The notes under the pieces: model-generated
What the model saw: the letters and a program-made list of their open reading frames with translations, nothing else
What the model was told of the DNA's origin: nothing
Databases searched by the model: none
Program-made: the position numbers and the translations under genes
Assembly: GCF_000246945.1 (NCBI RefSeq)
Contig: NZ_BAEX01000005.1
Location: 1 to 64,000, forward strand
Origin: Myroides injenensis M09-0166
Lineage (GTDB): Bacteria; Bacteroidota; Bacteroidia; Flavobacteriales; Flavobacteriaceae
Reading direction: 5' to 3'
Length of the DNA stretch: 64,000 bases
In this document: positions 55,334 to 64,000 of the stretch, piece after piece
Numbering within the stretch: the first letter of the stretch is position 1
How the letters are laid out: every line of letters begins with the position of its first letter

Positions 55334-56653
55334 ATGAGTACAGAAACCACACAAAGACAAGTAGAGCACGATGTGCTTCTTGTTAATGACAAAACAAAGA
55401 ATAAAATTCAAGTAGTAAAGGGACTCGATAAAGATGGTAAACTTGAAACAGTCCCACCAACTAAAAAGAATCAAAATCAATTTTTAAAAGTTGATCGTCA
55501 TGGAGATTTCTTTTCCAACTTCTTTTCTAACTTTTTCAGTCAACTTAAAAACCCAACCCAGTTTACTTTTTTTAGAGTGCCGGAATTATTGACTATCAAG
55601 ATGGCTAATCAAATGCAAAAAGAGCTTAAGCAATCAGGACCTGCGCACGAGTTGTTTTTAAAACATCAAATAACAGAGATTGGCAATGCACCAAAGAAAG
55701 AGAACAAAGTAGCTGAATCAACAAAAGAACAAGAACAGTACAGCTCCAATAAGTTTGATATCAAGGACATTGATTGGGATTCACTCTCAAGGTTGGGACT
55801 CTCAAGAGAGAAGCTTCAAGAGATGGATTTGTTAGAGCCACTTTTACAAGGTTATAAAACAAAGGATTTAGTGGCAGTAAATTTAGACTTAGGCTCTGCG
55901 GTGTTTTCCCTTGATGCAAGACTGTCTTTACAAAAGAATGAAGAGGGCAAGGTTGTTATGGCGCTAGAGGGGGTAAAGAAATACCCAAACTTAAATGTAC
56001 CGCTTTATGGACATGAGTTTTCCAAACAAGACAAACATAACCTTTTAAAAACAGGTAATATGGGTAGGGTAGTAGAGCTTGTCCATCCAACTACTAAGGA
56101 AAAGATTCCATCAGTAGTAAGTGTAGATAGACTGACCAATAATCTTGTAGTTACTAGAGTTGAAAAGATGCAACTGCCTCAAGAGGTAAAAGGGATTGTT
56201 TTAAGTGAAGAGCAGCTTCAAACTTTAAAAGAAGGCAGGCCACTACTTGTAGAAGGCATGACTTCAGCTAAAGGGAATCTTTTTAATGCAGAGATTCAGT
56301 TTAACGCAGCTAAAGGGCATATTGAATTTTTATTTGACAATACCAATAAACAAAGTCAAGCGAAGAATCAAACACAAAACCAATCCCAGTTGTCAGATGA
56401 CCTGAGAACCTTTAGAGGTAAAGAACTCACTGAAAAACAGCAAGGCGACTTATTGGAAGGCAAAGCTATTTACATTAAAGATTTGTTGGATAAAAGAGGA
56501 AATACCTATCAAGGCTATGTAACATATAACAAAGAAACCAAACAGGCGGATTTCTCATTTCAAAATCCAAATAAAGAAGAGCAGTCAAAGGCGCAATCAC
56601 AGTCAGAAAAACAAGCAGATGAGCCTAAAAAATCAAAAGGACGTAAAATGTAA
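55334..56653 (+). CDS. DUF4099/DUF3945 protein of conjugative elements
   Basis: A 439-residue soluble protein with a DUF4099-like part (LGLSREKLQEMDLLEPLLQG, about 150-170) and DUF3945 repeats (LTEKQQGDLLEGKAIYI). The C-terminus is Gln/Lys-rich. Such proteins stand next to topB in Bacteroidota ICEs, with unknown biochemical role. It ends 11 bp before topB. Confidence 0.85.
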   Translation: MSTETTQRQVEHDVLLVNDKTKNKIQVVKGLDKDGKLETVPPTKKNQNQFLKVDRHGDFFSNFFSNFFSQLKNPTQFTFFRVPELLTIKMANQMQKELKQSGPAHELFLKHQITEIGNAPKKENKVAESTKEQEQYSSNKFDIKDIDWDSLSRLGLSREKLQEMDLLEPLLQGYKTKDLVAVNLDLGSAVFSLDARLSLQKNEEGKVVMALEGVKKYPNLNVPLYGHEFSKQDKHNLLKTGNMGRVVELVHPTTKEKIPSVVSVDRLTNNLVVTRVEKMQLPQEVKGIVLSEEQLQTLKEGRPLLVEGMTSAKGNLFNAEIQFNAAKGHIEFLFDNTNKQSQAKNQTQNQSQLSDDLRTFRGKELTEKQQGDLLEGKAIYIKDLLDKRGNTYQGYVTYNKETKQADFSFQNPNKEEQSKAQSQSEKQADEPKKSKGRKM

Positions 56654-56664
56654 AGATGTAGACT

Positions 56665-58728
56665 ATGATTGTAATTCTTGCAGAAAAACCAAGTGTAGCT
56701 AGGGAGATAGCTACACTTGTTGGAGCTAAAACTAAAAAAGAGGGCTTTATCGAAGGAAACGGCTACTGCATTACTTGGGCTATTGGTCATTTAGTATCAC
56801 TAGCTATGCCAGAGGATTATGGATTTCAGGGCTTTAAAAGAGAAGCATTACCTATCTTACCTCGTTCTTATTTACTACTTCCACGAAAGATTAAAAAAGG
56901 CAATAAATATACTACAGATCCAGGGGCTTTAAAACAACTCAAGGTCATTGACATGCTGTTCAAAGCGTGTTCAGAGATTATTGTAGCCACTGATGCAGGT
57001 CGGGAAGGAGAGCTCATTTTTCGCTACATCTACCAATATCTAAATTGCAACAAACCCTTTCAAAGGCTTTGGATAAGTTCACTCACTGAAAAAGCCATTT
57101 CAGATGGACTTCAAAACCTAAAAGAAGGAAGCACATTTGATGGACTCTTTAGAGCAGGACATAGTAGAAGTAGAGCGGATTGGCTTGTTGGTATAAACGC
57201 TTCTCAAGCACTTACTGTTTCAATGAATGATTCGGTGTATTCTCTCGGTAGAGTACAAACACCAACCCTCAGTCTTATCTGTAAACGGTATTTAGAGAAT
57301 ACTTTTTTTAAGAAGCAACTGTACTATCAAATAGAACTTATTCATCAAAAAGACGGTATACTATTTAAATCGCTCTCAACTGATAAATGGGAAGATAAAC
57401 AAAAAGCAGAACAAGCTTTAAAACTCATTGACAAACAAAGTGAGGTTAAAATACAAAAAGTAGAAACCAAAACAACAACAGAAGATTCCCCATTTCTTTT
57501 TGATTTAACCTCACTTCAAAAAAGAGCCAATGAACTCTTTGGGTTCTCAGCAGATGAGACTCTCAGCATTGCTCAGAGCCTGTACGAAAAGAAGTTTATC
57601 ACGTATCCGAGAACATCGAGTAAGTATATACCAGAGGATTTATGGACAGAGGTTCCTAGTTTATTAAAGGTGCTTTCTGATGATAGTAGGTATAATAACC
57701 TGCTTTTAAAACTAAAGCTAGCAAGGCTTAATAAGAAGATAGTTAATGATGTAAAAGTAACTGATCATCATGGACTATTAACTACAGATAGGCTTCCTTC
57801 TACTATTAACACTAAAGAAGAGAGTATTTATCATCTGATAGCCCAAAGAGTATGGGAAGCAATATTTGAGCCTTGCGTAAAAAAGCAAACTGAGATTTGT
57901 TTAAGCGTTTTAGATTATGAGTTTAGTTTTAAGTCTTCTTCAATTATGGAACTTGGATGGAGAGAGGTAAGAAAAGAACTTTCTACTACTGATGAGGTAA
58001 TAATTGATTTGCCAGAGTTAAAACAAGGAGATAACCTCATGATAAAAGAAGCTAAAACTCTTGAAAAATCAACAAGACCTAAAGCTTTATATACAGAAAG
58101 CACGCTTCTTTCGGCTATGGAAAACGCATCTAAAGAAGTAGAGGATAAATCACTTCAGAGTATTATCAAAGATGTTGGAATTGGAACAGCAGCTACAAGG
58201 GCTTCTATTATTGAAACGCTTTTAAAAAGAGGTTATATCATAAGAAAAGCCAAGTCATTAGTTCCAACAGAGAAAGGACTTAAGGTATATGAGATAGTCA
58301 AAGATAAACTTATCTCCGATGTACTTCTAACAGCTAAGTGGGAATCTGCTTTTAAAGACATTGAAGAGAATAAAACCAATATGGAAGACTTTCATAGGCA
58401 GATAGAGGATTATACCACAAAGATAACAGCAGAGCTTTTAGCTATTAAACCAGTTAATGAAATAGATCATCTATCTTGTCCAAAGTGTAAACAACATACA
58501 CTTCAATTAAGAGAAAAAGTAGTGAAATGTTTAGAACCTGATTGTAATTGGGTATTGTTTAGAGAGGTCTGCGGAATTAAACTTTCAATGGATGATATCA
58601 CTGACCTAATACAACAAGGTAAAACCAAGCTGCTAAAAGGATTGATAAGCAAAGCAGGGAAGAAGTTCGATGCTTACCTTATTTTAAAAGAAGATTGTAC
58701 CACTGGATTTGAATTTATAAACAAGTAA
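56665..58728 (+). CDS. topB: DNA topoisomerase III
   Basis: A 687-residue type IA topoisomerase. The Toprim domain starts VILAEKPSVAREIA and has DAGREGELIFR; the catalytic Tyr314 lies in FITYPRTSSKYIP; a zinc-finger tail (CPKCKQHTLQ, CLEPDCNW) ends the protein. It passes single strands and probably helps DNA processing for transfer. A decayed copy of its middle part lies at 1289-1902. Confidence 0.96.
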   Translation: MIVILAEKPSVAREIATLVGAKTKKEGFIEGNGYCITWAIGHLVSLAMPEDYGFQGFKREALPILPRSYLLLPRKIKKGNKYTTDPGALKQLKVIDMLFKACSEIIVATDAGREGELIFRYIYQYLNCNKPFQRLWISSLTEKAISDGLQNLKEGSTFDGLFRAGHSRSRADWLVGINASQALTVSMNDSVYSLGRVQTPTLSLICKRYLENTFFKKQLYYQIELIHQKDGILFKSLSTDKWEDKQKAEQALKLIDKQSEVKIQKVETKTTTEDSPFLFDLTSLQKRANELFGFSADETLSIAQSLYEKKFITYPRTSSKYIPEDLWTEVPSLLKVLSDDSRYNNLLLKLKLARLNKKIVNDVKVTDHHGLLTTDRLPSTINTKEESIYHLIAQRVWEAIFEPCVKKQTEICLSVLDYEFSFKSSSIMELGWREVRKELSTTDEVIIDLPELKQGDNLMIKEAKTLEKSTRPKALYTESTLLSAMENASKEVEDKSLQSIIKDVGIGTAATRASIIETLLKRGYIIRKAKSLVPTEKGLKVYEIVKDKLISDVLLTAKWESAFKDIEENKTNMEDFHRQIEDYTTKITAELLAIKPVNEIDHLSCPKCKQHTLQLREKVVKCLEPDCNWVLFREVCGIKLSMDDITDLIQQGKTKLLKGLISKAGKKFDAYLILKEDCTTGFEFINK

Positions 58729-58740
58729 CTAAAATTAAAT

Positions 58741-58785
58741 AAATCAAAAGGAGTTATCTAAAAATTAGGTAACTCCTTTTGATTT
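58741..58785. terminator. Bidirectional terminator after topB
   Basis: A perfect 16-bp inverted repeat (58741-58756 with 58770-58785) lies between topB and the convergent lipoprotein gene. Confidence 0.8.
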
Positions 58786-58792
58786 ATACCTA

Positions 58793-58984
58793 TTAGTGTT
58801 TATGCTTTTTAACATGTTTTTTCTGTTGTCCAGGAGCATAAGACTTAGCTGACTTTGATTCTGTTACTTTCTTCATTTGTCCAGGAGGAACGTCATTGTT
58901 TCCATGTGATTTTATATGTACAGAACAAGAAGCTAAAAGTAAAGTCGTTAAGGCTAAGACACCTAATTGTTTAATTCTTTTCAT
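58793..58984 (-). CDS. Small His/Lys-rich lipoprotein
   Basis: A 63-residue protein from ATG 58984 (the frame runs to 59020). A lipoprotein signal ends at LLLASC. The mature part has PPGQMKK and APGQQKK, and ends HVKKHKH. This PGQ-type small lipoprotein is common in Flavobacteria; annotations as quinol oxidase subunit 4 are seen but nothing in the sequence supports that. The role may be metal binding, since it is His-rich. Confidence 0.65.
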   Translation of the reverse strand: MKRIKQLGVLALTTLLLASCSVHIKSHGNNDVPPGQMKKVTESKSAKSYAPGQQKKHVKKHKH

Positions 58985-59111
58985 ATCTTTTGTATTACTG
59001 CTTAGCAAGATAAGAAGCACAGACTTAGCTATACTTACTTTACTTGACTAAGTAATGAAGAAACAAAAATAAATAAATTTTAAATCCATCCGTTTAAAAC
59101 TAATAAAGTAA

Positions 59112-59146
59112 AACAAGCAGTTATCTGATTCAGATAACTGCTTGTT
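59112..59146. terminator. Strong hairpin between convergent or tandem genes
   Basis: A perfect 17-bp inverted repeat (59112-59128 with 59130-59146) with A and T ends lies downstream of ardA (minus strand). Confidence 0.75.
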
Positions 59147-59173
59147 ATATAAACTGATTGAAAAAAAAATCAT

Positions 59174-59701
59174 TTAGCTATTTCTAAACACATGACCACT
59201 TTCATAGTTATAATCACTCATAAAAAGGTCTCTAGCAAAACTCTCATAATCAAAATATGATTTTACAAAATCAGATAAATCGTAACATTCATCAATGATT
59301 TGATAAGCGAAGTCTTCTTCACTGTTATAACATCCTTGATAATCTTCTTCAAATGATTCAAATAACAAGTCTATATCATCAGATTCAATATCATGATTAC
59401 CTATGCTTACCCAAGCTGAAAAAGCTTCTAAAGTATTATACTGCAAATCTGATACTTTTTCAATGATTGAAAAGATGTTTTCTGAAAGGTTACTTTCTGA
59501 TATTAACTCAGATGGAATATTTTCCCAGTCTTGAAACATAAATTCAGGATCTGTTTCATCAGCGTGTAGTTCTGAGCAGAATTCATAAAATTCTTCTATA
59601 GAGCTAAAGTTACTTAGCTCAATCCAATCTCCTTTAATTGAACCATTGTTATACTTAGCATAAGTACCAACATAAACTTTTGAGTGCATTAAATTTTCCA
59701 T
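59174..59701 (-). CDS. ardA: Antirestriction protein ArdA
   Basis: A 175-residue, very acidic protein of the ArdA family (KVYVGTYAKYNNGSIKGDWIEL at the start, with the VYVGTYAKYN core). ArdA mimics DNA and blocks type I restriction enzymes when an element enters a new host. It stands on the minus strand of the ICE; a hairpin ends it at 59112. Starts at 59701 or 59689 are both possible. Confidence 0.9.
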   Translation of the reverse strand: MENLMHSKVYVGTYAKYNNGSIKGDWIELSNFSSIEEFYEFCSELHADETDPEFMFQDWENIPSELISESNLSENIFSIIEKVSDLQYNTLEAFSAWVSIGNHDIESDDIDLLFESFEEDYQGCYNSEEDFAYQIIDECYDLSDFVKSYFDYESFARDLFMSDYNYESGHVFRNS

Positions 59702-59934
59702 GATAAATAGTATTATGACCTTAGGGTCTGGTTAATTTCATGGCACTTATGTTTTGGTTTTTAGCTAAGAGCATGTTTTACAAGATAAATACGCTCATAG
59801 AATGAGGAAGATTTATTGCGGTAATCCATAGGACTTGAACTTGTATGGGCTAAAAAGCTAAAAAACTTTGCCTACTGAAATAACAGTGCCTAAGGAGGGT
59901 ATTGACTTATCCTGTCTAAATTTTAATACTTCTT

Positions 59935-60612
59935 ATGTTTGTAGTTAATTTTAAATTTAAAATAATGAATAAAGGATTATTGTTTCATGAGTACAAGGAG
60001 TGTTATGTTAAAGCTAGATCAAGAAACACTGTATTAACTGATTTAGAAATAAAGAATAAAACACTCTATTTTAAAGGAGGTGGAATCATAGGTGGAATTT
60101 CAGGCATTCTGATAGTAATACTTTTATTTCCAAGGGATTTATGGTCTTTTCAACTTTTAATATTTGTTATTAGTTTATTTTCTTCAGTTTATATTTCTCT
60201 CTGTATGTTTGATATACTCAAAGCAATTAAAGTATTTCGAGATAGTAAAATGGAAAATTTGAAGAATATCCTAAAAGGAGATTGGAGAACCCAAAGTATG
60301 AAGAAAGATGAACAAGTTAACTTTAAGAATAATTTAATTGCAAAAGAGATTTTACAAAAAGATAATGAACAGAAAAATGTAATTATACTTGAAGCTGATT
60401 TAAAACACCTTCTGTCTCTTGTTGATAGAAAAAAAACAAATTTTAAAGATATTATTAGCTCAAATAGTAAAATTATAGCTTTTTTTATGGGAGGTATTTG
60501 GACTTTGTACATAAAAGAGGTAAGTAGTAATACTTCGTTGTTAAACGTAGTTTTTTTAGGTCTTACTCTTTTTGTTGCAGTTTTTTTTTTAAAAGGTATA
60601 TTAATAAAATAG
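59935..60612 (+). CDS. Hypothetical membrane protein, possibly frameshifted at its C-terminus
   Basis: A 225-residue protein with four hydrophobic segments (two at about 50-95 and two at about 175-222), otherwise charged. Family unknown. Its last codons run through a T10 tract (60581-60590). One more T would shift the frame and add about 35 residues, ending at 60695 (IVLDEARECLVICDELTEIK). That continuation has normal coding composition, so the gene may be truncated or phase-variable, or the tract miscounted. Confidence 0.6.
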   Translation: MFVVNFKFKIMNKGLLFHEYKECYVKARSRNTVLTDLEIKNKTLYFKGGGIIGGISGILIVILLFPRDLWSFQLLIFVISLFSSVYISLCMFDILKAIKVFRDSKMENLKNILKGDWRTQSMKKDEQVNFKNNLIAKEILQKDNEQKNVIILEADLKHLLSLVDRKKTNFKDIISSNSKIIAFFMGGIWTLYIKEVSSNTSLLNVVFLGLTLFVAVFFLKGILIK

Positions 60613-60710
60613 TTTTAGATGAAGCACGCGAATGTCTAGTTATTTGCGATGAACTGACTGAAATTAAGAATGATATTATAAGAAAAGAGAACTAAATTAA
60701 AATGAGGGCG

Positions 60711-61181
60711 TCATAAGACGCCTTCATCTGCAAAAGAGTAGTAACTCTCAGGTGTTATTATTAAATGATCTAAAAGAGCAATATCAAGAATATTGCTGGC
60801 TTGTTTAATCTTTTGTGTGATTTGTCTATCCGCATCACTTGGTTGTAATTTCCCAGAAGGATGATTATGTACTAGGATCATAGCTGTACTTTTTGATTTT
60901 AAAAGAGCAGCAAATATCAATCTAAGATCTACTACTGTTCCAGTAATACCACCTGATGAAATTTCAAGTACACCAAGTACGCTATTATTGTTTGAAAGCA
61001 TAAGTACTTTAAATTGTTCTAAAAGTTCAATCTTATTTTCATCCCATGCTTTTAAAGCTACTTCAAAAGCGGAGTAAGAAGATTCAATTCTAGGTCTTTG
61101 TGATGCTTTAACTTTAGACTTGTAGATTAATTCTATCTCTGATGCCACTAACCAATTGTTGTTTAAAACTGCACTTTCCAT
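60711..61181 (-). CDS. RadC-like JAB domain protein
   Basis: A 156-residue protein with the JAMM motif: VHNHPSG with H105 and H107, then S115 and D118 in PSDAD. It is the short RadC type seen on mobile elements of Bacteroidota. The fold is a metal-dependent isopeptidase; the role in ICEs is unclear and no repair function has been shown. mobC lies about 200 bp upstream on the same strand. Confidence 0.9.
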   Translation of the reverse strand: MESAVLNNNWLVASEIELIYKSKVKASQRPRIESSYSAFEVALKAWDENKIELLEQFKVLMLSNNNSVLGVLEISSGGITGTVVDLRLIFAALLKSKSTAMILVHNHPSGKLQPSDADRQITQKIKQASNILDIALLDHLIITPESYYSFADEGVL

Positions 61182-61218
61182 AATATTATATTTTTAAATT
61201 AATTATGGAGCAGCTATA

Positions 61219-61324
61219 GGTAATGCTTAAGCAAGCTCAAAAAGCAACGCAATAAAGCGAAGACAAGGTCAAGCATTTATGGGGGAATTTTTTGAAGGCG
61301 AACCGCGGAGCATTACCTTGCTTA
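61219..61324. repeat. Structured spacer between radC and mobC
   Basis: GGTAATGC and TAAGCAAG (61219-61235) are matched by GCATTACC and CTTGCTTA (61310-61324), two overlapping inverted repeats about 80 bp apart. The interior is richer in G+C than its surroundings. This could be a conserved regulatory RNA region or a transfer-related site. Confidence 0.45.
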
Positions 61325-61381
61325 GTGAGAGAATTGATAAAAAATAAAACCACTATTAGCCTGAAGGACTAGAAGATAAGT

Positions 61382-63385
61382 TTACTTCTTCTTATTAATC
61401 AAATGAGCTAATTCAGGATCGTTCTCAATGCGTTTTAATTCTGATTCTATGATTGACTCAACATCAAGCTTAACTTGTCTGTAATTGGCTTGAATCGTTT
61501 CATCTAAGGTATTATTACCCTTAGCATCTAAAAAAGAAGTTATCTGAGGTATCTTTTGATAGGATTTCATTTCTTTAGCCACTTTTTCATTATCAACCAC
61601 TATCTCTGAGTGAAATATCTTTTGCTCTATACGTTCATCAAAATTATCAGATACTGCCCCTACAAACATTCCTTGTGTGAGAGTTGCTATTTTAGAAGCT
61701 GGAATAAGGGTATCAAGTTGGGTAGAGAAGGAGGTAGAACGATCATTTCTATTAATAGATATGCTCTGACGCTTTTGAAGTATTTTACCAAAGCGTTCAG
61801 ATAGTGCTTTAGCTGTATCTCCAACAACTTGACCTGAGAAGATATTACCTACTGTATTTTGAATTACTTTACTTTCTTTATCTCCATAATCTCTATTAAG
61901 TTGTGAAAAATCTTGAAATCCAAGACACACGGCTACTTTATTACTACGAGCTGTAGCAATAAGATTATCAAGTCCTCTAAAGTAGATCGTTGGTAACTCA
62001 TCTATGATAACAGAGCTCTTAAGTTGTCCTTTCTTATTAATTAATTTTACGATACGTGAATTGTAAAGTCCAAGTGCCGCAGAGTAGATATTCTGCCTAT
62101 CAGGATTGTTCCCTACACATAGTATTTTAGGCTCTTTTTGGTTATTGATATCGAGTGAAAAATCATCTCCTGTCATTACCCAATATAGTGATGGAGATAT
62201 CATACGAGATAACGGTATTTTAGCAGAGGCTATTTGTCCTTGTAATTGATCTTGGGCTCCACCTTCCCAAGCATCCATAAAAGGAGAAAGGTAGTTCTCT
62301 AAATCTGAGTAAGAGGTAAGTATGGTAAACACATCTGCATATTTTTTATTAAGTAGCTCAATAGCATGAGGAAAGGTGCAGTATTTTCCATTTTGATAAA
62401 TCTTCAAAAACCAAATAATAGCTGCTAAAAGGATGATTGGAGATTCTACAAAGAAATCACCTTGTTTTTGTATCCACGAGCGGTTAAGGTTAAGCATTAT
62501 AGTATAGGCAGATTCATAAGCATCAGATATATCTGTCATAAACGATGGGTTAATCGGATTACAACGATGACTGAGACTTGGATCATCAAAATTAATCACA
62601 TAGAACTTAGGCGCGATAGCGTATTTATCTTTGTGTAAAAGCAAATGATTATAAGCGATAGTTGATAAGTCATCAAATTTAAAATCGTAGATATACATGG
62701 AGAATCCCTTTTCAATTTGTTGTTTGATAAAACTATTAACCACAGCATAGGATTTACCAGAACCAGGCGTACCAAGTACAATCGTTGCTCTAAAAGGATT
62801 AACGATATTTATCCAACCACTATTCCATTTTCTTTTGTAATAAAACCTTGAGGGAAGATTTACGGAGTATTCATTTTCAATAAGACGAGTCTCTTGCATA
62901 AAACTCTCGTTTTCAAAATTAAATACATCTTGCATTAGGTTATCGTTTAAGAGTCTACTTATCCAAGCACCAGATACCAAAAGTAGAATATAGCCTAAGA
63001 AAGTACTTGCTATATACAGTATAGCACTCCAAACATATCCAAAATCAAGTAAAAAGAAATTGAAAAAGAACAAACTAAAACCAACTGTAAAAATACCTAT
63101 GATTTTAGAGATTGTTATCTTTTCATGTTTTACACCTTTGCCTCCCCATAGGCTTAAAGAGAGTAAAACCAGACAAAAGAGTTTAGAATAAAGTAAATGT
63201 GAAAACAGTCCTGCTGTTTGATTAAAGTTAACTAGTATTCTATCTACAACATTGTGTGTTATTCCAAGGTTTAAAAAGAAAGAATAACAATACCAGTATA
63301 AGTGCATAAGTATAATAAGAATACTTACTGCTCGCATAAACGCTAAGATTTTAGCAAGCGCTTTTAAATCGTCTTCTGATTGCAT
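61382..63385 (-). CDS. mobC: MobC/VirD4-like conjugative coupling ATPase
   Basis: A protein of about 667 residues from ATG 63385 (the frame extends to 63430). Residues 1-145 hold about four transmembrane helices with YWYCY at 30-34, the YWFCY-type N-terminal domain. Walker A is VLGTPGSGKS (about 203-212), and SSVIIDELPTI matches Walker B. It links the relaxosome to the transfer channel in Bacteroidota ICEs. It is normally downstream of mobA/mobB, but the next gene upstream here is an ordinary tRNA editing gene. Confidence 0.9.
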   Translation of the reverse strand: MQSEDDLKALAKILAFMRAVSILIILMHLYWYCYSFFLNLGITHNVVDRILVNFNQTAGLFSHLLYSKLFCLVLLSLSLWGGKGVKHEKITISKIIGIFTVGFSLFFFNFFLLDFGYVWSAILYIASTFLGYILLLVSGAWISRLLNDNLMQDVFNFENESFMQETRLIENEYSVNLPSRFYYKRKWNSGWINIVNPFRATIVLGTPGSGKSYAVVNSFIKQQIEKGFSMYIYDFKFDDLSTIAYNHLLLHKDKYAIAPKFYVINFDDPSLSHRCNPINPSFMTDISDAYESAYTIMLNLNRSWIQKQGDFFVESPIILLAAIIWFLKIYQNGKYCTFPHAIELLNKKYADVFTILTSYSDLENYLSPFMDAWEGGAQDQLQGQIASAKIPLSRMISPSLYWVMTGDDFSLDINNQKEPKILCVGNNPDRQNIYSAALGLYNSRIVKLINKKGQLKSSVIIDELPTIYFRGLDNLIATARSNKVAVCLGFQDFSQLNRDYGDKESKVIQNTVGNIFSGQVVGDTAKALSERFGKILQKRQSISINRNDRSTSFSTQLDTLIPASKIATLTQGMFVGAVSDNFDERIEQKIFHSEIVVDNEKVAKEMKSYQKIPQITSFLDAKGNNTLDETIQANYRQVKLDVESIIESELKRIENDPELAHLINKKK

Positions 63386-63550
63386 AATGAATGTAATTAA
63401 GATTAACGATTTAAAGTAGCAGTATATCAATCTAAAAGCTTGAAATTGGAATTATAAGGTATTATTTGACTTTGATAAATAGCAAGACAGCACTATTAAA
63501 ATTTGTCAATTGTATTATAATTTCTATTTTTAAAACCAATATTAATTATT

Positions 63551-64000
63551 ATGAACCATTTAAAAGTGAAAGACTATCTAAAAAGCAAGGGCTTTGAAGA
63601 TCGTTTTATTGAATTTAAGGAGAGTACAGCCACTGTAGATGAAGCTGCAATTGCGATTGGTTGTGATAGTGACCAAATAGCAAAGAGTATAACGCTTTAT
63701 TCCCCAGAAGAGGGAGCTGCTATTCTTGTCGTCGCATCAGGAAATAGTAAAATTGATAATAAAACTTTTAAAGATACTTTTGGTATCAAAGCCAAGATGC
63801 TTAAATATGAAGATGTAGAAGAGTTAGTAGGTCACCAAGTAGGGGGAGTCTGTCCTTTTAAGGTAAAAGAATCAACCAAAGTCTATTTTGATGAATCTTT
63901 AAAAAAACATCAAGTACTCTATCCAGCAGGCGGTAGCGCTAATACTGTAGTCCAATTAAAACAAGAAGAACTACTTGGTTTGTGTGATTTTGTTGATTGG
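63551..64000 (+). CDS. YbaK/EbsC-like aminoacyl-tRNA deacylase, cut by the window edge
   Basis: The open frame from ATG 63551 runs to the end of the window (150 codons without stop). It matches the YbaK/ProX editing family (AIAIGCDSDQIAKSI, then VGHQVGGVCPF and the AGGSANTVVQL block near the end). It hydrolyses mischarged tRNA, typically Cys-tRNA(Pro). It is probably a chromosomal gene next to the mobile region. Confidence 0.85.
   Translation, partial: MNHLKVKDYLKSKGFEDRFIEFKESTATVDEAAIAIGCDSDQIAKSITLYSPEEGAAILVVASGNSKIDNKTFKDTFGIKAKMLKYEDVEELVGHQVGGVCPFKVKESTKVYFDESLKKHQVLYPAGGSANTVVQLKQEELLGLCDFVDW

Noticed and set aside
58793-58984. Quinol oxidase subunit 4
   Set aside because: That label occurs for similar small proteins, but a short His/Lys-rich lipoprotein shows no oxidase feature.
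1-64000. CRISPR array, rRNA or tRNA genes
   Set aside because: No regularly spaced repeats and no tRNA cloverleaf or rRNA sequence was seen by eye.

Overview
The window is AT-rich DNA from a member of the Flavobacteriaceae (Bacteroidota). Supporting signs are SusC/SusD, RteC, DUF6520, DUF6428, a MobC protein with a YWYCY N-terminus, TAnnTTTG-type promoter elements and an ACR3-type arsenic operon. Myroides or a close relative is plausible, but the genus is a guess.

Layout. 1-6400: two tandem small paralogues, a decayed internal fragment of topB, a K+-channel-like protein, a cold-shock pair (DEAD-box helicase and Csp), a GT14-like glycosyltransferase and a CsbD-like protein. 6400-13400: stress and ion genes, namely two small paralogues plus a third decayed copy, an AraC regulator, an acyl-CoA dehydrogenase, NhaA and a frameshifted DUF389 gene. 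14000-19300: a divergent TatC paralogue, an ArsR-controlled arsenic operon (arsR, DUF6428, phosphatase-like reductase, acr3), a lipocalin and chrA. 20134-26152: a Septu-like defence operon (PD-(D/E)XK nuclease, SMC-like ATPase, HNH nuclease, 51-residue ORF). An IS3-family element has cut its ATPase gene. Removing that IS and one copy of its 3-bp duplication restores a 799-codon frame. 26772-38502: a second, composite defence island. It holds an FRG/ADP-ribosyltransferase-like protein, a controller-type XRE regulator, a C5-cytosine methyltransferase, a restriction-enzyme-like protein, the MORC/MutL-like GHKL ATPase-Z1-DUF4420-AIPR operon and another nuclease candidate. 38608-63385: genes typical of a Bacteroidota integrative and conjugative element (rteC, excisionase-like HTH, DUF4099/DUF3945, topB, ardA, radC, mobC). 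The cargo inside it is a two-component system, a MauE-type membrane protein, a DUF6520 Cys-containing secreted protein and a susC-susD-S9 peptidase operon. The window ends in a ybaK-like tRNA deacylase gene cut by the edge.

How the parts may work together. The two defence islands sit beside and between mobile-element genes, and the element carries its own anti-restriction gene. In the 39.6-51 kb cassette, two plus-strand operons share a 37-38-bp promoter element with paired AAACACG sites. This suggests that the cassette's own response regulator controls both its own operon and the MauE/DUF6520 operon. The opposing susC operon has an attenuator-like hairpin in its leader. A minus-strand pseudoknotted RNA candidate lies at about 52.2 kb.

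Three genes (helicase, DUF389 and a membrane protein) would each be restored by one extra T. Either the sequence has single-base errors or these are real frameshifts, so all three should be checked on reads first. No tRNA, rRNA or CRISPR array was seen.
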